A DNA stretch of 64,000 nt, taken from contig AGIQ01000003.1 of the NCBI GenBank assembly GCA_000230935.2, positions 186,001 through 250,000 on the forward strand. The letters are read 5' to 3'. Position numbers and translations under genes: made by a program. Under the pieces are notes generated by a model that saw only the letters and a program-made list of their open reading frames with translations, made no database searches and was not told the origin of the DNA. The stretch is from Mycolicibacterium rhodesiae JS60. GTDB lineage: Bacteria; Actinomycetota; Actinomycetes; Mycobacteriales; Mycobacteriaceae. Shown one piece after another: positions 17,652-26,083 of this stretch; the first letter of the stretch is position 1, and each line of letters opens with the position of its first letter.

Positions 17652-17966
17652 GTGGACGTCTTTGAGGCGATTGCCGAACCCAGTCGCCGGGTGCTGCTGG
17701 ACACACTGGCGACCGGGGACCGCACCGCCGGTGAACTCGTTGCGGCACTGCCGGATTTGACCCAGCCCTCGGTGTCACGGCACCTGCGCATCCTGCGTGA
17801 GGTCGGGCTCGTCGAGGTGCGGCCAGACGCCCAGCGTCGGATCTATGCGCTGCGCGCCGACGGTCTGGTCGCCATCGACAGCTGGATCGAGCGCTACCGC
17901 CAGTTCTGGACCGGCCACCTCGACGCCCTCGAACGACACCTGAACAAGTCCAGGGAGGATTCATGA
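17652..17966 (+). CDS. ArsR-family transcriptional regulator
   Basis: 104 residues. A winged helix-turn-helix is evident: FEAIAEPSRRVLLDTLATGDRTAGELVAAL, with recognition helix TQPSVSRHLRILREVGLVEV and wing RRIYALRADGL. No CxC metal site is present, so it is of the non-metal type that often controls a downstream SRPBCC gene. The GTG lies ~20 bp after a TATAGAT (17626-17632), which suggests a short leader. It is the first gene of a three-gene overlapping operon, and autorepression is likely (inference). Confidence 0.9.
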   Translation: MDVFEAIAEPSRRVLLDTLATGDRTAGELVAALPDLTQPSVSRHLRILREVGLVEVRPDAQRRIYALRADGLVAIDSWIERYRQFWTGHLDALERHLNKSREDS

Positions 17967-18469
17967 CGAGTCGCGAGGGCCAGATCAGTATCAAAGACGA
18001 ACGGGCGGTGCTGACTTTCGAGCGCCGGTTGCCACATCCCATCGAACGGGTGTGGGCGGCCATCACCGACCCGGCCGAACGCGGTCAGTGGATGGGCGAC
18101 ACCACGATCGACGGCCGCGCGGGCGGGACGATCGAGATGGTGCCCGCCGCACCCCCGATACCCGCCGACCAGAAACGCATGAGCGGACGGATCCTGGTTT
18201 GGGACCCGCCGCATGTCTTCGAGCACGAATGGAATCAGCGGATCGTCGAACCGGGCGTCGTGCGCTACGAGCTACAGCCCGACGGCGACGGAACCCTGCT
18301 GAGGTTCACCCACCGCGGCCTCGGGGTGCGTAACGCCAACGGTTTTCGGCCGGGAACCCACGCCTACCTGGACCGCCTCGAAGCCCACCTGTCCGGGGCC
18401 GAGATCCCCGACTGGCAACAGCGCTACCGCGAGGTGGCCGAGAGCGCATACGGAGGACAGCAATGGTGA
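17963..18469 (+). CDS. SRPBCC/AHSA1-domain protein
   Basis: 168 residues; ATG overlaps the ArsR stop (ATGA) and is preceded by GGGAGGA. FERRLPHPIERVWAAITDPAERGQWM and the later W...PHVFEHEWNQ are the helix-grip START/AHSA1 pattern that binds small hydrophobic ligands in a cavity. ArsR plus SRPBCC pairs are common in actinobacteria. The SRPBCC protein may sense or sequester a ligand, but this is not shown. It overlaps the next gene by 7 nt. Confidence 0.88.
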   Translation: MTSREGQISIKDERAVLTFERRLPHPIERVWAAITDPAERGQWMGDTTIDGRAGGTIEMVPAAPPIPADQKRMSGRILVWDPPHVFEHEWNQRIVEPGVVRYELQPDGDGTLLRFTHRGLGVRNANGFRPGTHAYLDRLEAHLSGAEIPDWQQRYREVAESAYGGQQW

Positions 18470-19056
18470 CACCGCAGATCGTGGTGGCCTATCACTCAGG
18501 GTTCGGCCACACCGCCGCCCTGGCCCACGCCGTGGCGCGCGGTGCCGAAACAACCGGTGCGACAGTGCATCTGATCGCCGTCGATGCCGTCGGCGACGAG
18601 GATTGGGCCGAGCTCGACGCCGCTGACGCGATCATCTTCGGCTGCCCGACCTACATGGGCAACGTGTCCGCGGGCTTCCAGAGCTTTGCCGAACGCACCG
18701 GCAGGCGCTGCATGGAAGGTACCTGGCGAGACAAAGTCGCCGCCGGGTTCACGAACTCCGGCTCCAAGGCCGGCGACAAGCTGCAGACCCTCAGCGCGCT
18801 CACCGTCTTCGCCGCCCAGCATCATATGCACTGGGTCAACCTCGGCCTGCCTCCCGGGTGGAATACCAGCGGTGCAAGCGAATTCGAGCTCAACCGGCTC
18901 GGGTTCTGGCTGGGCGCCGCCGCCTCGACCGATGTCGACGCCGACGCTTCGGCGGTGCACGACGCGGACCTGCGCACCTGTGAACACCTCGGGCAGCGCG
19001 TCGCCACGGTCGCCGGGCAACTGCTTGCCGGGCAGGCTTTGGCCACCTCTAGGTGA
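18463..19056 (+). CDS. Flavodoxin-like NAD(P)H:quinone oxidoreductase (WrbA-type)
   Basis: 197 residues. IVVAYHSGFGHTAALAHAVARGAE is the FMN phosphate loop of flavodoxins, IIFGCPTYMGNVSAGFQSFAERTG the second FMN contact and GFTNSGSKAGDKLQTL the third. This is the NADPH-dependent FMN reductase/WrbA family, which performs two-electron quinone reduction. It is third in the ArsR-SRPBCC operon, hinting at a response to quinones or electrophiles. The 3' end overlaps the convergent reductase gene by 8 bp. Confidence 0.88.
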   Translation: MVTPQIVVAYHSGFGHTAALAHAVARGAETTGATVHLIAVDAVGDEDWAELDAADAIIFGCPTYMGNVSAGFQSFAERTGRRCMEGTWRDKVAAGFTNSGSKAGDKLQTLSALTVFAAQHHMHWVNLGLPPGWNTSGASEFELNRLGFWLGAAASTDVDADASAVHDADLRTCEHLGQRVATVAGQLLAGQALATSR

Positions 19057-20416
19057 GTGGGGTCATCTCCTGCAGCATGGTCGGCACCAGTTCGCTGACC
19101 GTCGGGTGGATGTGCATGGTGCGCGAAATCGCGGTGTAGGGCTTCTTTGCGGACATGATATCGAGGATCGAGTGGATCACCTCGTCACCGCCCACCCCGA
19201 GGATGGCCGCACCGAGGATCTCCTCGGTGTCGGCGTCGACGACGACCTGCATAAAGCCTTGTGTCTCACCCTTTTCCACCGCTCGGCCGACTCTGGTCAT
19301 CGGCCGCTTGCCGACCAGTGCCCGCCGCCCGGAGGCGCGCACCTGAGCGACCGTCATCCCGGCCCGGCCCAGTGGCGGGTCGATGTAGAGGGCGTAGGTG
19401 GGCACCCGATCACTGACCCGGCGCGGGTCGTTGTCGAGCAGATTGGCGGCCACGATCTCGTAGTCGTTCCAGGAGGTGTGAGTGAACGCGCCCCTGCCGT
19501 TGCAATCCCCCATCGCCCAGATGTGCTCGACGCTGGTGCGCAGTTGGTCGTCGACGACGATGTAACCACGGCCGTCGACCTCGACTCCGGCCAGGTCCAG
19601 GCCCAAGTCGTCGGTGTTGGGCCGGCGGCCCACCGCCACCAGCAGGTGCGAGCCCGCGATCGGCTGCGCACCGTCGGTCGCGACGACCTCAAAGCCGTTG
19701 TCCCGCTTGGCGAATCGCAGACCATCGGCGCCGGTGATGACGGTGATGCCCTCTCCCGCGAGGATCTCCTCAATGGCCGCGGAGACATCCTCATCCTCAC
19801 GTGGGGTCAGCCGCGGGCCGCGTTCGAGCACGGTGACGCGGGCACCGAAACGGCGATACATCTGGGCGAACTCCAGCCCGATGTAGCTACCGCCGATGAT
19901 CACCAAATGCTCGGGCAGCGTGTCGAGTTCGAGGATGCCGACATTGGTCAGATAGTCGATCTCGGCCAGGCCCGGCAGGTCGGGCACCACCGCGCGGCCG
20001 CCGACATTGAGAAAGATCCGGTCGGCCGTCAGCACGTCGTCGCCGACGCGGATGGTGTGCGGATCCTCGAAGCGGGCGTGGCCACGGATCAGCGTTGCGC
20101 CGGGCATACCCTCGATCCACGACTCGACGCCGCTGCGGTCGCCCGACACGATTCCGTCCTTGCGCGCCTTCACTTTTGTCATGTCGACGGACACCTCGCC
20201 GGTGAACACTCCATAGTCGGCACCGCGGCGCGCGGCGTGTGCAGTGTGCGCGCTGGCCACCAGAGTCTTGGTCGGGATGCAGCCGGAGTTGACGCACGTT
20301 CCGCCGACGAGTTTGCGTTCGATCACGGCGACGGTCTGACCGGCGGCGGTCAACCTGCCTGCCAACGGCGGTCCGGCCTGCCCCGCACCGACGACGATCG
20401 CGTCGAGGTGGGTCAC
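19049..20416 (-). CDS. Class I pyridine nucleotide-disulfide oxidoreductase (MerA/Lpd-like)
   Basis: 455 residues. FAD-binding IVVGAGQAGPPLAGRL is followed by the redox-active disulfide in GGTCVNSGCIPTKT. A second Rossmann fold VIIGGSYIGLEFAQMYRRFG binds NAD(P)H. A third FAD contact is IWAMGDCNGRGAFTHTSWND. The C-terminal dimerisation domain contains HIHPTVSELVP, with the His-Glu dyad of the disulfide reductase family. It lacks the N-terminal metal-binding domain of mercuric reductases and the extra C-terminal cysteines. The substrate is unknown. It overlaps the DUF4126 stop as GTGA, so the order of transcription is DUF4126 then this reductase. Confidence 0.88.
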   Translation of the reverse strand: MTHLDAIVVGAGQAGPPLAGRLTAAGQTVAVIERKLVGGTCVNSGCIPTKTLVASAHTAHAARRGADYGVFTGEVSVDMTKVKARKDGIVSGDRSGVESWIEGMPGATLIRGHARFEDPHTIRVGDDVLTADRIFLNVGGRAVVPDLPGLAEIDYLTNVGILELDTLPEHLVIIGGSYIGLEFAQMYRRFGARVTVLERGPRLTPREDEDVSAAIEEILAGEGITVITGADGLRFAKRDNGFEVVATDGAQPIAGSHLLVAVGRRPNTDDLGLDLAGVEVDGRGYIVVDDQLRTSVEHIWAMGDCNGRGAFTHTSWNDYEIVAANLLDNDPRRVSDRVPTYALYIDPPLGRAGMTVAQVRASGRRALVGKRPMTRVGRAVEKGETQGFMQVVVDADTEEILGAAILGVGGDEVIHSILDIMSAKKPYTAISRTMHIHPTVSELVPTMLQEMTPLT

Positions 20417-20895
20417 AGGACGCTGGTCAGATAGACGACGAGGAAGCCGCCGCCCACCGCGATGACGTCCTCGACCAGCGCGACGGGCAGATCACGGCCA
20501 CCGTTGGCTTTGACCAGCCGCGACCGCGCCTCATAGCCGCCGAGGGTTCCCAGCACAGCGCCGACGACGCCGGCACCGAGACCGCCGAGCGTGTAGCCCC
20601 ATGCGGTTCCGATGGCCGCGCCGGCGAAGGCGCCGGTGATGAGGCGGGTGGCGAACTGCGCCGTCGTCTTGCGACTCGGGGTCTTGGGCAGCTGATCGGT
20701 GATCAGTTCGACGACCAGCAGGATGGTCAGGACCGTCACGGTGATCCAGCTCGCCATCCACGACGCCCAGGTGCCGGCGAGGTTGATCCAGCCAAGGAAT
20801 GCTCCCCACGCCACCACCGCGGGGGGTGTCAGAGCGCGCAGACCGGCGACCACACCGATCAGCAGAGCCAACAACAAAACGAGAACGTGTGTCAT
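20413..20895 (-). CDS. DUF4126 membrane protein (Rv2120c-like)
   Basis: 160 residues with four or five hydrophobic helices, starting MTHVLVLLLALLIGVVAGLRALTPPAVVAWG. The LRALTPPAVVAW motif and glycine-rich ITGAFAGAAIGTAWGY and GAGVVGAVLGTLGGYEAR segments are typical of DUF4126. The role is unknown. The ribosome-binding site AAAGGA (20906-20901) lies in one arm of a 7-bp hairpin upstream. It is coupled to the downstream reductase. Confidence 0.87.
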   Translation of the reverse strand: MTHVLVLLLALLIGVVAGLRALTPPAVVAWGAFLGWINLAGTWASWMASWITVTVLTILLVVELITDQLPKTPSRKTTAQFATRLITGAFAGAAIGTAWGYTLGGLGAGVVGAVLGTLGGYEARSRLVKANGGRDLPVALVEDVIAVGGGFLVVYLTSVL

Positions 20896-20901
20896 GGCGG
20901 T

Positions 20902-20926
20902 CCTTTAGGCCGGCGGCAACTAAAGG
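20902..20926 (-). promoter_or_regulatory. Hairpin masking the DUF4126 ribosome-binding site
   Basis: On the minus strand CCTTTAG (20926-20920) pairs perfectly with CTAAAGG (20908-20902) across an 11-nt loop. The 3' arm contains most of AAAGGA, the only plausible Shine-Dalgarno sequence for the ATG at 20895, so folding would hide it. Regulation is inferred from geometry only. Confidence 0.4.
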
Positions 20927-20964
20927 GACGCTAACACGCACCTGCGCCGTGCACCGGGCCAAGC

Positions 20965-21819
20965 TCAGAAGCGGCAGAACCTGATGTCGGAAGCCAGAAT
21001 CGCCTTGGCCCCGATGGCCGCGAGCTCGTCCATGATCGCGTTGACCGCACGCCGCGGCACCAGCGCACGCACCGCCACCCAGTCCGGGTCGGCCAGCGGC
21101 GCGATGGTCGGCGACTCGAGGCCGGGAGTGATCTCGGTGGCACGGTCGAGCACCGAACGCGGGCAGTCGTAGTCGAGCATCAGGTACTGTTGGCCGAAGA
21201 CCACACCCTGCACGCGCGCCGCCAATTGGTCGCGCGCGGCCCGGTTTTCGTCGTCGCCGTTGCCGGCCCGCTCGATCAGTACCGCTTCCGAATCACACAG
21301 CGACTCACCGAAAGCCACCAGGTCGTGCAGTCTCAGGGTCCGCCCGGAACCCACCACATCGGCGATCGCGTCGGCCACACCGAGCTGCACCGAGATCTCC
21401 ACGGCGCCGTCGAGCCGGATGACCGTCGCCTCGATTCCTCTGCTCGCCAAGTCTTTCCGGACCAGGTTCGGGTAGGCGGTGGCGATCCGCTTGCCGGCCA
21501 GATCCGCGACCGTCCAGTCCCGTCCGGCCGGCGCGGCGTAACGGAAGGTGGAGGATCCGAAGCCGAGCGCCAGCCGTTCGTCCACCGGGGCGTCGGATTC
21601 GGCGGCCAGGTCCCGGCCGGTGATGCCGAAGTCGAGCTGACCGGAGCCGACGTAGATCGCGATGTCCTTGGGCCGCAGGAAGAAGAATTCGACGCCGTTG
21701 GCCGGGTCGATGACCGTGAGGTCCTTCGGGTCGGTGCGCCGTCGGTAGCCGGCCTCCGACAGGATCTCGGCGGCGGACTCGGACAGTGCCCCCTTGTTGG
21801 GGACGGCAACGCGCAACAT
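20965..21819 (-). CDS. hisG: ATP phosphoribosyltransferase HisG (long form)
   Basis: First step of histidine synthesis: ATP plus PRPP gives phosphoribosyl-ATP. From the ATG at 21819 (AGGTGG 6 nt upstream) the protein is 284 residues, the mycobacterial length. An in-frame GTG at 21828 would add three residues. MLRVAVPNKGALSESAAEIL and IYVGSGQLDFGITGRDL form the catalytic periplasmic-binding-type domains. DVVGSGRTLRLHDL is the PRPP loop region. A C-terminal ~75-residue domain, the histidine feedback ACT-like domain, is present. It lies 9 nt after hisE. Confidence 0.97.
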   Translation of the reverse strand: MLRVAVPNKGALSESAAEILSEAGYRRRTDPKDLTVIDPANGVEFFFLRPKDIAIYVGSGQLDFGITGRDLAAESDAPVDERLALGFGSSTFRYAAPAGRDWTVADLAGKRIATAYPNLVRKDLASRGIEATVIRLDGAVEISVQLGVADAIADVVGSGRTLRLHDLVAFGESLCDSEAVLIERAGNGDDENRAARDQLAARVQGVVFGQQYLMLDYDCPRSVLDRATEITPGLESPTIAPLADPDWVAVRALVPRRAVNAIMDELAAIGAKAILASDIRFCRF

Positions 21820-21828
21820 GTCAGCCAC

Positions 21829-22110
21829 CTAGAGCTTGGAGTAGATGTCGTCGAGGGTCAGGCCACGGGCGAGCATCAGCACCTGGGCCCAATAGAACAG
21901 CTGGCTGATCTCTTCGGCCAGCGCCTCGTCGGACTCGTGTTCGGCGGCCAGCCACACTTCGCCGGCCTCTTCGAGGATCTTCTTGCCGAGGGTGTGCACG
22001 CCGGCATCGAGCGCGGCGACGGTGGCGCTGCCCTCGGGGCGGGTGCGGGCACGCTCCCCCAGTTCAGCGAACAGTTCCTCGAAGGTCTTCACGGCCTGCG
22101 ATTGTTCCAT
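21829..22110 (-). CDS. hisE: Phosphoribosyl-ATP pyrophosphohydrolase HisE
   Basis: Second step of histidine synthesis, releasing pyrophosphate from PR-ATP. It is 93 residues, all-alpha MazG-like: FEELFAELGERARTRPEGS, then KKILEEAGEVWLAAEHES, with the metal-binding ExxE...E residues, then EEISQLFYWAQVLMLARG. As is usual in actinobacteria, hisE is separate from hisI and paired with hisG. Confidence 0.97.
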   Translation of the reverse strand: MEQSQAVKTFEELFAELGERARTRPEGSATVAALDAGVHTLGKKILEEAGEVWLAAEHESDEALAEEISQLFYWAQVLMLARGLTLDDIYSKL

Positions 22111-22164
22111 GCGGGCCGATGCGCCGTCACGGCGGTTTCCGCTCGGCTACTAGGCTGGCGTCTC

Positions 22165-22752
22165 GTGCGAGCATCCCGGACATCGACGGTCGTGGCCGCG
22201 ACTGTCGTCGCACTGACCGCTTGCTCGAACCCGATCGTCATCACCAACGACACCAGCCAGCAAACGACACCATCAGCCCCTGCTACGGTTTCGACCCGAC
22301 CCAGCAATGACAAATTGGTCAATGCGTTCGACTACTACCTCAGGATCGACGACATCCGCTCGGGCTACTACTTCACCAGCCCGAGCGGTAGCTGGCGCTG
22401 CGTGATCGTCCCTCGCACCTGGGCCGGCTGCCAGTCGAGCACCGGTACCGGACGCATCGGCGTGACGGGTGCCCCGCAGACCGTGATCGATGACACCGGG
22501 CGCCCCGTCGTCCCCAATTCGATCGTGGTGCGCACCCAGGATGACCCGCAGTTCGCCGCGGTGCCGGTCGATCAGGTCAAGCAGCCGACAGGAACGGCGA
22601 AGACCTTGCCGTTCAACAAGATCCTCGCGGCCGCGGGTTTCCGCTGCAACGCTCAGCAGGAAACCGGCATCTCCTGTGTGAGCGAGGAGACGGGCAAGGG
22701 CTTCACGTTCTCGAACACCGGGGTGAACTGGCAGTACACCGACATCCCGTGA
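22165..22752 (+). CDS. Hypothetical lipoprotein
   Basis: 195 residues from the GTG at 22165; the frame is open far upstream but antisense to hisG/hisE. A short signal ends in the lipobox LTAC followed by a Thr/Ser/Pro linker. The mature domain has four cysteines (WRCVIV, AGCQSS, FRCNAQ, ISCVSE), compatible with two disulfides. DIRSGYYFTSPSGSWRC and the C-terminal GKGFTFSNTGVNWQYTD recall mycobacterial exported proteins of unknown function. It diverges from hisE and converges with the sugar transporter with no gap. Confidence 0.8.
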   Translation: MRASRTSTVVAATVVALTACSNPIVITNDTSQQTTPSAPATVSTRPSNDKLVNAFDYYLRIDDIRSGYYFTSPSGSWRCVIVPRTWAGCQSSTGTGRIGVTGAPQTVIDDTGRPVVPNSIVVRTQDDPQFAAVPVDQVKQPTGTAKTLPFNKILAAAGFRCNAQQETGISCVSEETGKGFTFSNTGVNWQYTDIP

Positions 22753-24210
22753 TCAGGCGGGCTTGTCCTCGTGCAGAAGCTCGGCGTGCATGTCCTCCAG
22801 CGAGACGCCCTTGGTCTCCATGACCCACTTCCACACGAACAGGCCGGACAGGATCGCGCACAGCCCGTAGAAGCCGTAGGCGAGCCCCAGGTGCTCACGC
22901 AGGCCCGGGAACGTGACGGTGATCAGCCAGTTCGCGGCCCACTGCCCGGCCGCGGCCAGACCCAGCGCGGCGGCGCGGATGCGGTTGGGGAACATCTCAC
23001 CGAGCAGCACCCACACCACCGGACCCCAAGACATCCCGAACGCCACCACGAACAGGTTGGCGGCGATCAGCGCGATCACCCCGGAGGCACCGGGAAGGTT
23101 GGGCTTGCCGTCGACCAGGGTCGCGTTGGCGAAGATGATCGCCATGGTGATCAGGGTGACCGCCATGCCGGACGAACCGATCAGCAGCAGCGGCTTACGG
23201 CCGATCTTGTCGATCAGGGCGATCGCGATCAGTGTCGTCGCCACATTCACCACGGACGTGATCACGGTGTAGACAGCCGACTGATCGGCATCGAATCCGA
23301 CGGCCTGCCAGAGCACATTGGAGTAGTAGAAGATCACGTTGATGCCGACGAACTGCTGGAAGATCGACAGTCCCAGACCCACCCACACGATGCCGTAGAG
23401 ACCGCCGGTCGGCTTGCGCAGATCCCGCCACGACGGCTTGTCCTCACGTTCCAGCGTCTGCTGGATCCGGCTGATGGTGATCTCCAGGTTCTTCTCCCCC
23501 AGCAGCATGGTCAGCACGCGACGGGCTTCGGGAATCTTGTGGCTGGCCACCAGATACCGGGGCGATTCCGGAATCGTGAACGCAAGCGCCCCGTACAGCA
23601 TCGCGGGAGCCGCCATCGCCAGGAACATCCAGCGCCAGGCGTCGAGTCCCAGCCACAGTTCCTTGTTGGGGCCACCGGCTGCATGCTGCAGAAGCCAGTT
23701 GACGGCAAAGGACAGGAAAATGCCGGACACGATGGCCAGCTGCTGCAGAGATCCCAACCGGCCCCGGATGCGTGGCGGCGACGTCTCGGCGATGTAGGCC
23801 GGCGCAATCACCGAGGCGATACCGACGCCGATGCCGCCGACGATCCGGAAGATGACGACGGTGGTGACATTGGGCGCCAGCCCGGTGCCGAAGGCGCTGA
23901 CGAGGAAGAACACCGCGGCGATCTTCATGACCGAGATGCGGCCGATCCGGTCGGCGATCCGCCCGGCCGACATCGCACCGGCCGCGGCACCGAGCAACGC
24001 CGACGCGACGGCGAAACCCAGCTCGGCGTTACCGATGCCGAAGTCTTCCTGGATCGAATCGACTGCGCCGTTGATGACCGCGCTGTCATACCCGAAGAGC
24101 AAGCCGCCGAGCGCCGCCACCGAGGCTATCCGGACAGCCGTGCCGCCCGAATTGAACTCCTCGTCCTCGAGTCCGGTTGGTGTGTCGCTGGTAGGGCCTT
24201 GGCCGGCCAT
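22753..24210 (-). CDS. Sugar porter family MFS transporter
   Basis: 485 residues; the ATG at 24210 has GGAAAGGA upstream, so the 13-residue extension to 24249 is rejected. Twelve hydrophobic helices are visible. The MFS sugar-porter signatures are GRIADRIGRISVM (loop 2-3), PESPRYLVASHKIPEAR (PESPR motif after TM6), DKIGRKPLLLIGS (loop 8-9) and FVAFGMSWGPVVWVLLGEMFPNRIRA. A C-terminal PETKG-like METKGVSLED ends the domain. Substrates in the family are hexoses, pentoses or inositol with proton symport. Confidence 0.92.
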   Translation of the reverse strand: MAGQGPTSDTPTGLEDEEFNSGGTAVRIASVAALGGLLFGYDSAVINGAVDSIQEDFGIGNAELGFAVASALLGAAAGAMSAGRIADRIGRISVMKIAAVFFLVSAFGTGLAPNVTTVVIFRIVGGIGVGIASVIAPAYIAETSPPRIRGRLGSLQQLAIVSGIFLSFAVNWLLQHAAGGPNKELWLGLDAWRWMFLAMAAPAMLYGALAFTIPESPRYLVASHKIPEARRVLTMLLGEKNLEITISRIQQTLEREDKPSWRDLRKPTGGLYGIVWVGLGLSIFQQFVGINVIFYYSNVLWQAVGFDADQSAVYTVITSVVNVATTLIAIALIDKIGRKPLLLIGSSGMAVTLITMAIIFANATLVDGKPNLPGASGVIALIAANLFVVAFGMSWGPVVWVLLGEMFPNRIRAAALGLAAAGQWAANWLITVTFPGLREHLGLAYGFYGLCAILSGLFVWKWVMETKGVSLEDMHAELLHEDKPA

Positions 24211-24297
24211 GAGGCGTCCTTTCCGCAGCACTGCGAAACCTGTTGGCAACTACGATTGCACAGTCAGCGATGCGGCAGGGCGATATCGGCCAGCAGT

Positions 24298-24987
24298 TCA
24301 GGCCGAGCGTTCGTCCAGCTCGAGCTGCAGGTCGGCGTAGATCTGCCGCAGCTGGGGAATGCCCAGTGCGGCCAGTGACGAAGCGCGGTGCCGGCGGTGC
24401 GTGACAGGCACCTCTACCTCGTTGGGCACCACCAGCACTGGGCACCCGGCCGCTTCGGCGGCCGCGGTGCCGGTAACCGAATCCTCGATCGCCAGACAAT
24501 CCCCCGCGTCGAGGCCGAGCAGTTCGGCGGCCCGCAGGTAGATGTCTGGAGCGGGTTTGCCCTCGGGCACCTCGTCACCGCATACCGTCACCGAAAAGTA
24601 GTGCCTGCCAATGCTATTGAGCGCATTCTCGGTCAGTTCACGGCGGGTGTTGGTCACCAGCGCCATCGGCACGTCGGCGGCCAGCAGGGCATCGAGTAGT
24701 TCCCGTGCGCCCGGGCACCACGGCAGCCCGGTGGTGAACAGTTCCCCGACGTAGTCGTGCATCCAGTCGGCGATCTCCGCCATGTGCCCGGGATCGGGGT
24801 CCAGACCCAGATCGTCGAACACGATGCGGATCACACCGTCGGCCGAGCCGCCCACCGTCGCGTCGCGGACCTCGGGCGCCAGCACCCGGCCACGACGGGT
24901 GTACAGCTCATTGATCGCGACATCCCATAGCTTTTCAGAGTCGACGAGGGTGCCGTCCATATCCCACAAGACCGCTCGCACGCCCAC
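24298..24987 (-). CDS. HAD-superfamily phosphatase (beta-phosphoglucomutase-like)
   Basis: 229 residues from the GTG at 24987. The nucleophile motif is VLWDMDGTLVDSE (two aspartates), motif II threonine in MALVTNTRRE, and motifs III/IV in GKPAPDIYLRAAELLGLDAGDCLAIEDS. The helical cap between motifs I and II places it in HAD subfamily IA. The substrate is probably a sugar phosphate or similar small phosphoester. Its position next to the pentose phosphate pair is suggestive only. Confidence 0.9.
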   Translation of the reverse strand: MGVRAVLWDMDGTLVDSEKLWDVAINELYTRRGRVLAPEVRDATVGGSADGVIRIVFDDLGLDPDPGHMAEIADWMHDYVGELFTTGLPWCPGARELLDALLAADVPMALVTNTRRELTENALNSIGRHYFSVTVCGDEVPEGKPAPDIYLRAAELLGLDAGDCLAIEDSVTGTAAAEAAGCPVLVVPNEVEVPVTHRRHRASSLAALGIPQLRQIYADLQLELDERSA

Positions 24988-25060
24988 GATTGTGCCATGC
25001 AGCCGGCCATGACTTCGAATCCACGGGAGCCCGAGCAAACAGGTCACTAGGGTGGCGACT

Positions 25061-26083
25061 ATGCAACTCGGAATGGTCGGCTTGGGCCGAATGGGGGCGA
25101 ACCTGGTTCGACGGCTGATGCGGGACGGACATCGTTGCGTGGTCTACGACGTCAACCCCGCGGCGGTCAGCGACCTCGAGGCCGACGGTGCGACCGGCGC
25201 TGCCGGCCTCGAAGACTTCGTGGCCAAACTGGACGTCCCGCGCGCCATCTGGCTGATGCTGCCCGCCGCGATCGTCGAGGAGACCCTCGATGCGCTCGTC
25301 CCGCTGCTCGGCCCTGGGGACACCGTGATCGACGGCGGCAATTCGTACTATCGCGACGACATCACCCGGGCGCAGAAGCTCGCCGAGAAGGGGCTGCACT
25401 ACGTTGATTGCGGTACCAGTGGCGGCGTATGGGGCCTGGACCGCGGCTACTGCCTGATGATCGGCGGGGAGACCGACGTGGTGACTCGCCTCGATCCGAT
25501 CTTCAAGACCATCGCGCCCGGGGTCGGCACGGCCGAACCCACCCCCAGCCGGCCGGCCGACGCTGTCGGCACCGCACCCGAGGGTTACCTGCACTGTGGT
25601 CCGAACGGCGCCGGGCACTTCGTGAAGATGGTGCACAACGGTGTCGAGTACGGGATGATGGCCGCCATCGCCGAAGGCTTGAGCATCATCAAGCACGCCG
25701 ACGCCGGACAATCGGACCGCGCCAACAAAGAAGTCGACGCCGAAACGACTCCCCTGCGCGATCCGTGGGCTTACCAGTACGACATCAACGTCGGCGAGGT
25801 CGCCGAGGTTTGGCGCCGCGGATCGGTGGTGGGCTCCTGGCTGGTGGACCTCATCGCCGATGCCTTCGCCGCCTCGCCCGATCTCGACCAGTTCTCCGGG
25901 CGGGTGTCCGATTCCGGTGAAGGGCGATGGACGGTGCTGGCCGCCGTCGATGAGGGCATCCCCGCCCCCGTCATCACCACCGCACTCTACGAGCGGTTCC
26001 AGTCACGGCAACTCGGCGAGTTCACCGACCAGATTTGCTCGGCGATGCGCAGCGAGTTCGGCGGCCACGCGGAGAAGAAGTGA
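25061..26083 (+). CDS. gnd: 6-phosphogluconate dehydrogenase, decarboxylating (short YqeC-type)
   Basis: Converts 6-phosphogluconate to ribulose 5-phosphate with reduction of NAD(P). It is 340 residues, the size of mycobacterial Gnd2 rather than the ~480-residue form. N-terminal MQLGMVGLGRMGANLVRRLM binds the coenzyme. DGGNSYYRDDITRA, then HYVDCGTSGGVWGLDRGYCLMIGG, then GPNGAGHFVKMVHNGVEYGMM contain the substrate site with the catalytic Lys and Asn. The stop overlaps the zwf start (GTGA), so the two pathway enzymes are co-translated. Confidence 0.95.
   Translation: MQLGMVGLGRMGANLVRRLMRDGHRCVVYDVNPAAVSDLEADGATGAAGLEDFVAKLDVPRAIWLMLPAAIVEETLDALVPLLGPGDTVIDGGNSYYRDDITRAQKLAEKGLHYVDCGTSGGVWGLDRGYCLMIGGETDVVTRLDPIFKTIAPGVGTAEPTPSRPADAVGTAPEGYLHCGPNGAGHFVKMVHNGVEYGMMAAIAEGLSIIKHADAGQSDRANKEVDAETTPLRDPWAYQYDINVGEVAEVWRRGSVVGSWLVDLIADAFAASPDLDQFSGRVSDSGEGRWTVLAAVDEGIPAPVITTALYERFQSRQLGEFTDQICSAMRSEFGGHAEKK

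Noticed and set aside
18584..20434. 616-codon plus-strand frame
   Set aside because: Runs antisense to the disulfide reductase gene and has no domain; shadow.
22771..24378. 535-codon plus-strand frame
   Set aside because: Antisense to the sugar transporter; composition (His, Asp, Gln, Arg) typical of a shadow frame.
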